Below are positions 61,971 to 64,000 of a stretch of 64,000 nt of DNA, in pieces. Position numbers and translations under genes: made by a program. The first letter of the stretch is position 1; every line of letters starts with the position of its first letter. Below the pieces are notes generated by a model. It was given only the letters and a program-made list of their open reading frames with translations, was not told the origin of the DNA and did no database searches. The stretch lies in NCBI GenBank assembly GCA_041861885.1, contig JBGVUE010000001.1:2716001-2780000 (forward strand), given 5' to 3'. Source of the DNA: Haloimpatiens sp. FM7315. Its GTDB lineage: Bacteria; Bacillota; Clostridia; Clostridiales; Clostridiaceae.

Positions 61971-63274
61971 TTACTTATATACCCATATCAACTGTTTCAT
62001 ATCCTTGTATCTTTTTTTAAAACCTTTCAGTTTTATACCATTTAGTTTCTTTTTTAAAATAGTATCTTTTATATAAAGAAAAATAGATTTCAATGCAACT
62101 AACATCCATAGCTGACAGTAGGTGAAATACATAACAGGAACTAATGCAAGATTTCTAATATTGCTTTCTCCTTTTTCCATAGTCAAAGTTAAGCTCACCT
62201 CTAGTACAAAGAGCACATAAGCAAGAAGCCAAAGTACAAAGAAGTTACCTGCAACCTGTACTTTTATATTTGTAAAAAGGCTTAAAATGAATATAACATC
62301 TGATATAACTACTGAAGAAAGAAACAAAAATAAACTGTAAAAAAATAAAAAATATCAAATAAAAGATTTTTTACTCTTACTTTAAACAAGCCTCCTATAT
62401 ACTTGCTAAGAACATAAACATTTCCTTTAGCCCATCTTGTTCTTTGCTTAAACCAAACTCTTAAAGTTTCCGGTTCTTGCTCAAAGGTCACAGAAAGAGG
62501 CATAAATTTTATTTTATATCCCATTTTATATATCCTAAAGCTAATCTCTGTATCCTCTGCAATAGCTTTAGTATCCCATCCACCTAGTTCTTCGATTATA
62601 CTTCTTCTAACTACAAAATTTGTTCCAGGAATAGTACATAAATTTAATAATTGCCACCTACCTGCTTGAGCCATCCACTGAAAACTAAGTGTCTCTATAT
62701 TAATAAACCTAGTTAAAACATTTCTATCTTTGTTTCTAGTTCTAAACTTTCCAATAACCGCACCTAAAGATTTATCTTTTTCTATTGTATTTATCAAATA
62801 CAATAACGCAGTTTTTAAAGGGGTATTATCGGCATCGTAAACTGCTATATACTCTCCTTTTGAATGTTTGAACCCAATATTTAACGCATTAGATTTTCCC
62901 TTACCCCCAATTATATTATCAGTATTTATGATTTTAAAATTATAATTTTCATATTGCTTCTTTATGTTTTCTAAAAGATCCTTAGTTCCATCAGAAGAAT
63001 TATCATTTATAACTATAAGTTCCATTTTTTCCTTAGGATAATTCAATGAAAGCAAAGCTTTTACCGTTTTTCCTATTACCCTTTCCTCATTATGAGCCGG
63101 AACTAGTATAGAAACTGTTGGAAGATTGTCTTTTCCTATAAAATTAACTTTTAAATTAGCACACTTAGTGTAATATACATATCCACTCAGAGCCAAAATT
63201 ATGTTTACAAATAAAAGCATCCAAATAGACACAAGGGAATATATAAATAAATAATCAATAATCGTTAGTTTCAT
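61971..63274 (-). pseudogene. GT2 family processive glycosyltransferase (BcsA-like), one frameshift
   Basis: Membrane synthase with an N-terminal helix, then the GT-A catalytic domain: SILVPAHNEERVIG, first Asp VINDNSSDGT, DAD motif VYDADNTP, TED-like AEDTEISFR, and the polymerase motif QRTRWAKG (Q-x-x-R-W). A C-terminal bundle of membrane helices follows. The break in a T-run near 62335 (VYFLFLSSVV restored) joins 62309-63274 to 61971-62327. Corrected length about 434. No PilZ domain is seen, so it would not be c-di-GMP regulated in the BcsA manner. Confidence 0.9.
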
Positions 63275-63286
63275 CCTTTTATCACC

Positions 63287-64000
63287 TTAAAAATTTATTT
63301 TTATCTCTTTTTTTGACACAAAGAATATAAATAAAAATACAATACAAAAAAAGCCTATAACTACAATTAAAACAGAATTTATACTAGCTATATATCCAAG
63401 TTTTTTAGGTGCATCTTTTTTACTAACATCTTTTTTTATATATTTTGCTTCAATCTTTCCATTCTTAGACTTAATCTTTATATCTCCAAATTCAACCCAA
63501 TTTTCTTCTTCTTTTAAATCTAAAAAATCCACTTCTCTAGATTTAAAATACTCTACTATTTGTTTTAGCTTTTCAGGCTCTAAATAACTATGAAAATATA
63601 CCCCTGCGGTATACCCTCTTACTTTAGAAATCTTATTAAAATTTTCTTTAATATTAGCTACTGAAAGTACATTGTCCTTTTCTAGATGCCCCAAGTTTTC
63701 CGGTACAAATTTATTAAAAGCTTCTGTGTTATATACCATATATGGAAGCTTTGTAGTAGTATATTTATTATCGCTACTTTGATACCTTCCGAGGTAGGTA
63801 GAAAAATATTTTTTAATCTCCTTATACCCTCTCAAATCCATGGCATCCTTTGGCGCTTCAAATCCTAGTGGAAATATTTGATTTTCCACACATTCCCTAA
63901 GTCCTAACTCTACTTTATTATAAATAAATGTTTTCATATTAGCATCTATAGGCTTATCTTCCTTACCATTCCAAAACTCAAAGCCTTTACCTAATTCTTC
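63287..64000 (-). CDS. DUF2334 polysaccharide deacetylase-like protein (5' end outside window)
   Basis: The frame is open from the right edge to TAA at 63287, giving 237 residues. The sequence GFEAPKDAMDLRGYKEIKKYF and GVYFHSYLEPEKLKQIVEYF fits DUF2334 deacetylase-like barrels, and a C-terminal membrane helix (VLIVVIGFFCIVFLFIFFV) anchors it. It lies 12 bases from the GT2 gene, so it is in the same operon and probably modifies the same polymer. The N-terminal catalytic Asp motif lies outside the window. Confidence 0.8.
   Translation of the reverse strand, partial: EELGKGFEFWNGKEDKPIDANMKTFIYNKVELGLRECVENQIFPLGFEAPKDAMDLRGYKEIKKYFSTYLGRYQSSDNKYTTTKLPYMVYNTEAFNKFVPENLGHLEKDNVLSVANIKENFNKISKVRGYTAGVYFHSYLEPEKLKQIVEYFKSREVDFLDLKEEENWVEFGDIKIKSKNGKIEAKYIKKDVSKKDAPKKLGYIASINSVLIVVIGFFCIVFLFIFFVSKKEIKINF

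Noticed and set aside
1..64000. CRISPR array, tRNA or rRNA genes
   Set aside because: No regularly spaced repeats, no T-loop GTTCRANNC with matching acceptor stems and no rRNA-like GC-rich stretch were noticed on either strand.
1..64000. Wholesale pseudogenisation of the region
   Set aside because: Breaks are nearly all one-base slips in runs, with motifs preserved on both sides and operon structure and promoters intact. The IS transposase, with a true internal deletion and in-frame stop, shows what real decay looks like here.

Overview
The window is AT-rich DNA with Gram-positive style GGAGG ribosome binding sites. It encodes an [FeFe]-hydrogenase maturation pair (hydE/hydF), a glycyl-radical trans-4-hydroxyproline dehydratase, a LysM/GH18 spore-cortex-type hydrolase and a double-cubane 2-hydroxyacyl-CoA-dehydratase-like protein. 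This points to a strictly anaerobic, spore-forming, amino-acid and sugar fermenting Clostridium (cluster I sensu lato). The species cannot be fixed from the sequence alone. No rRNA, tRNA or CRISPR array was seen.

A dominant feature is the number of single-base frameshifts. About 25 genes are split, nearly always at a run of A/T (occasionally G) where one added base restores a conserved protein. Neighbouring genes without a vulnerable run are intact. I read this as systematic homopolymer under-calling rather than mass gene decay, so broken genes are given as one spanning feature of type pseudogene, with the break described.

Layout. 1-1.5 kb: end of a two-component system. 1.5-2.3 kb: polysaccharide deacetylase. 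2.47-3.4 kb: three clustered DnaA-box-like sites beside a deleted insertion sequence. 3.5-4.7 kb: small protein, ispF, cold-shock protein. 5.3-9.8 kb: YjiM-like protein, cortex hydrolase, DEAD-box helicase. 10.2-14.4 kb: UroD/MtaA-like methyltransferase with a CUT1-type ABC importer that lacks a local ATPase. 14.5-16.9 kb: MATE and DMT exporters. 17.0-25.0 kb: hydroxyproline/proline-peptide locus (XRE-cupin regulator, hypE-hypD, proC, M24 prolyl peptidase) with a divergent AGCS sodium:amino-acid symporter. 26.0-33.4 kb: beta-glucoside PTS operon (IIB, RarA-C-like protein, IIC, IIA, GH4 phospho-glucosidase) behind a sigma-54 promoter, with a LevR/ManR-type PRD activator. 33.6-35.3 kb: oligoendopeptidase F. 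35.4-41.6 kb: rbsKDACB-rbsR behind a consensus promoter and a 29-bp palindromic operator. 41.9-45.1 kb: glycerophosphodiesterase, hydF, hydE. 45.4-49.9 kb: DMT exporter, ABC-F protein with a structured leader, DUF1287 protein, an unrecognised gene. 49.8-54.6 kb: ArsR/ArsP-like pair, chemoreceptor, fetAB. 54.9-58.4 kb: serine biosynthesis (class V aminotransferase, serA) with DUF1015. 58.7-64 kb: exopolysaccharide operon (DUF2334, GT2 synthase, BcsB-like, GH113-like), running off the right edge.

Taken together the hyp locus, pepF, AGCS symporter, ribose and beta-glucoside systems suggest a proteolytic and saccharolytic life style. The hyp locus would turn collagen-type peptides into proline. 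The least explained items are the RarA-C-like protein in a PTS operon, DUF1015 in the serine operon, the UroD-like protein next to a sugar-type importer, and the structured RNA leader before the ABC-F gene.
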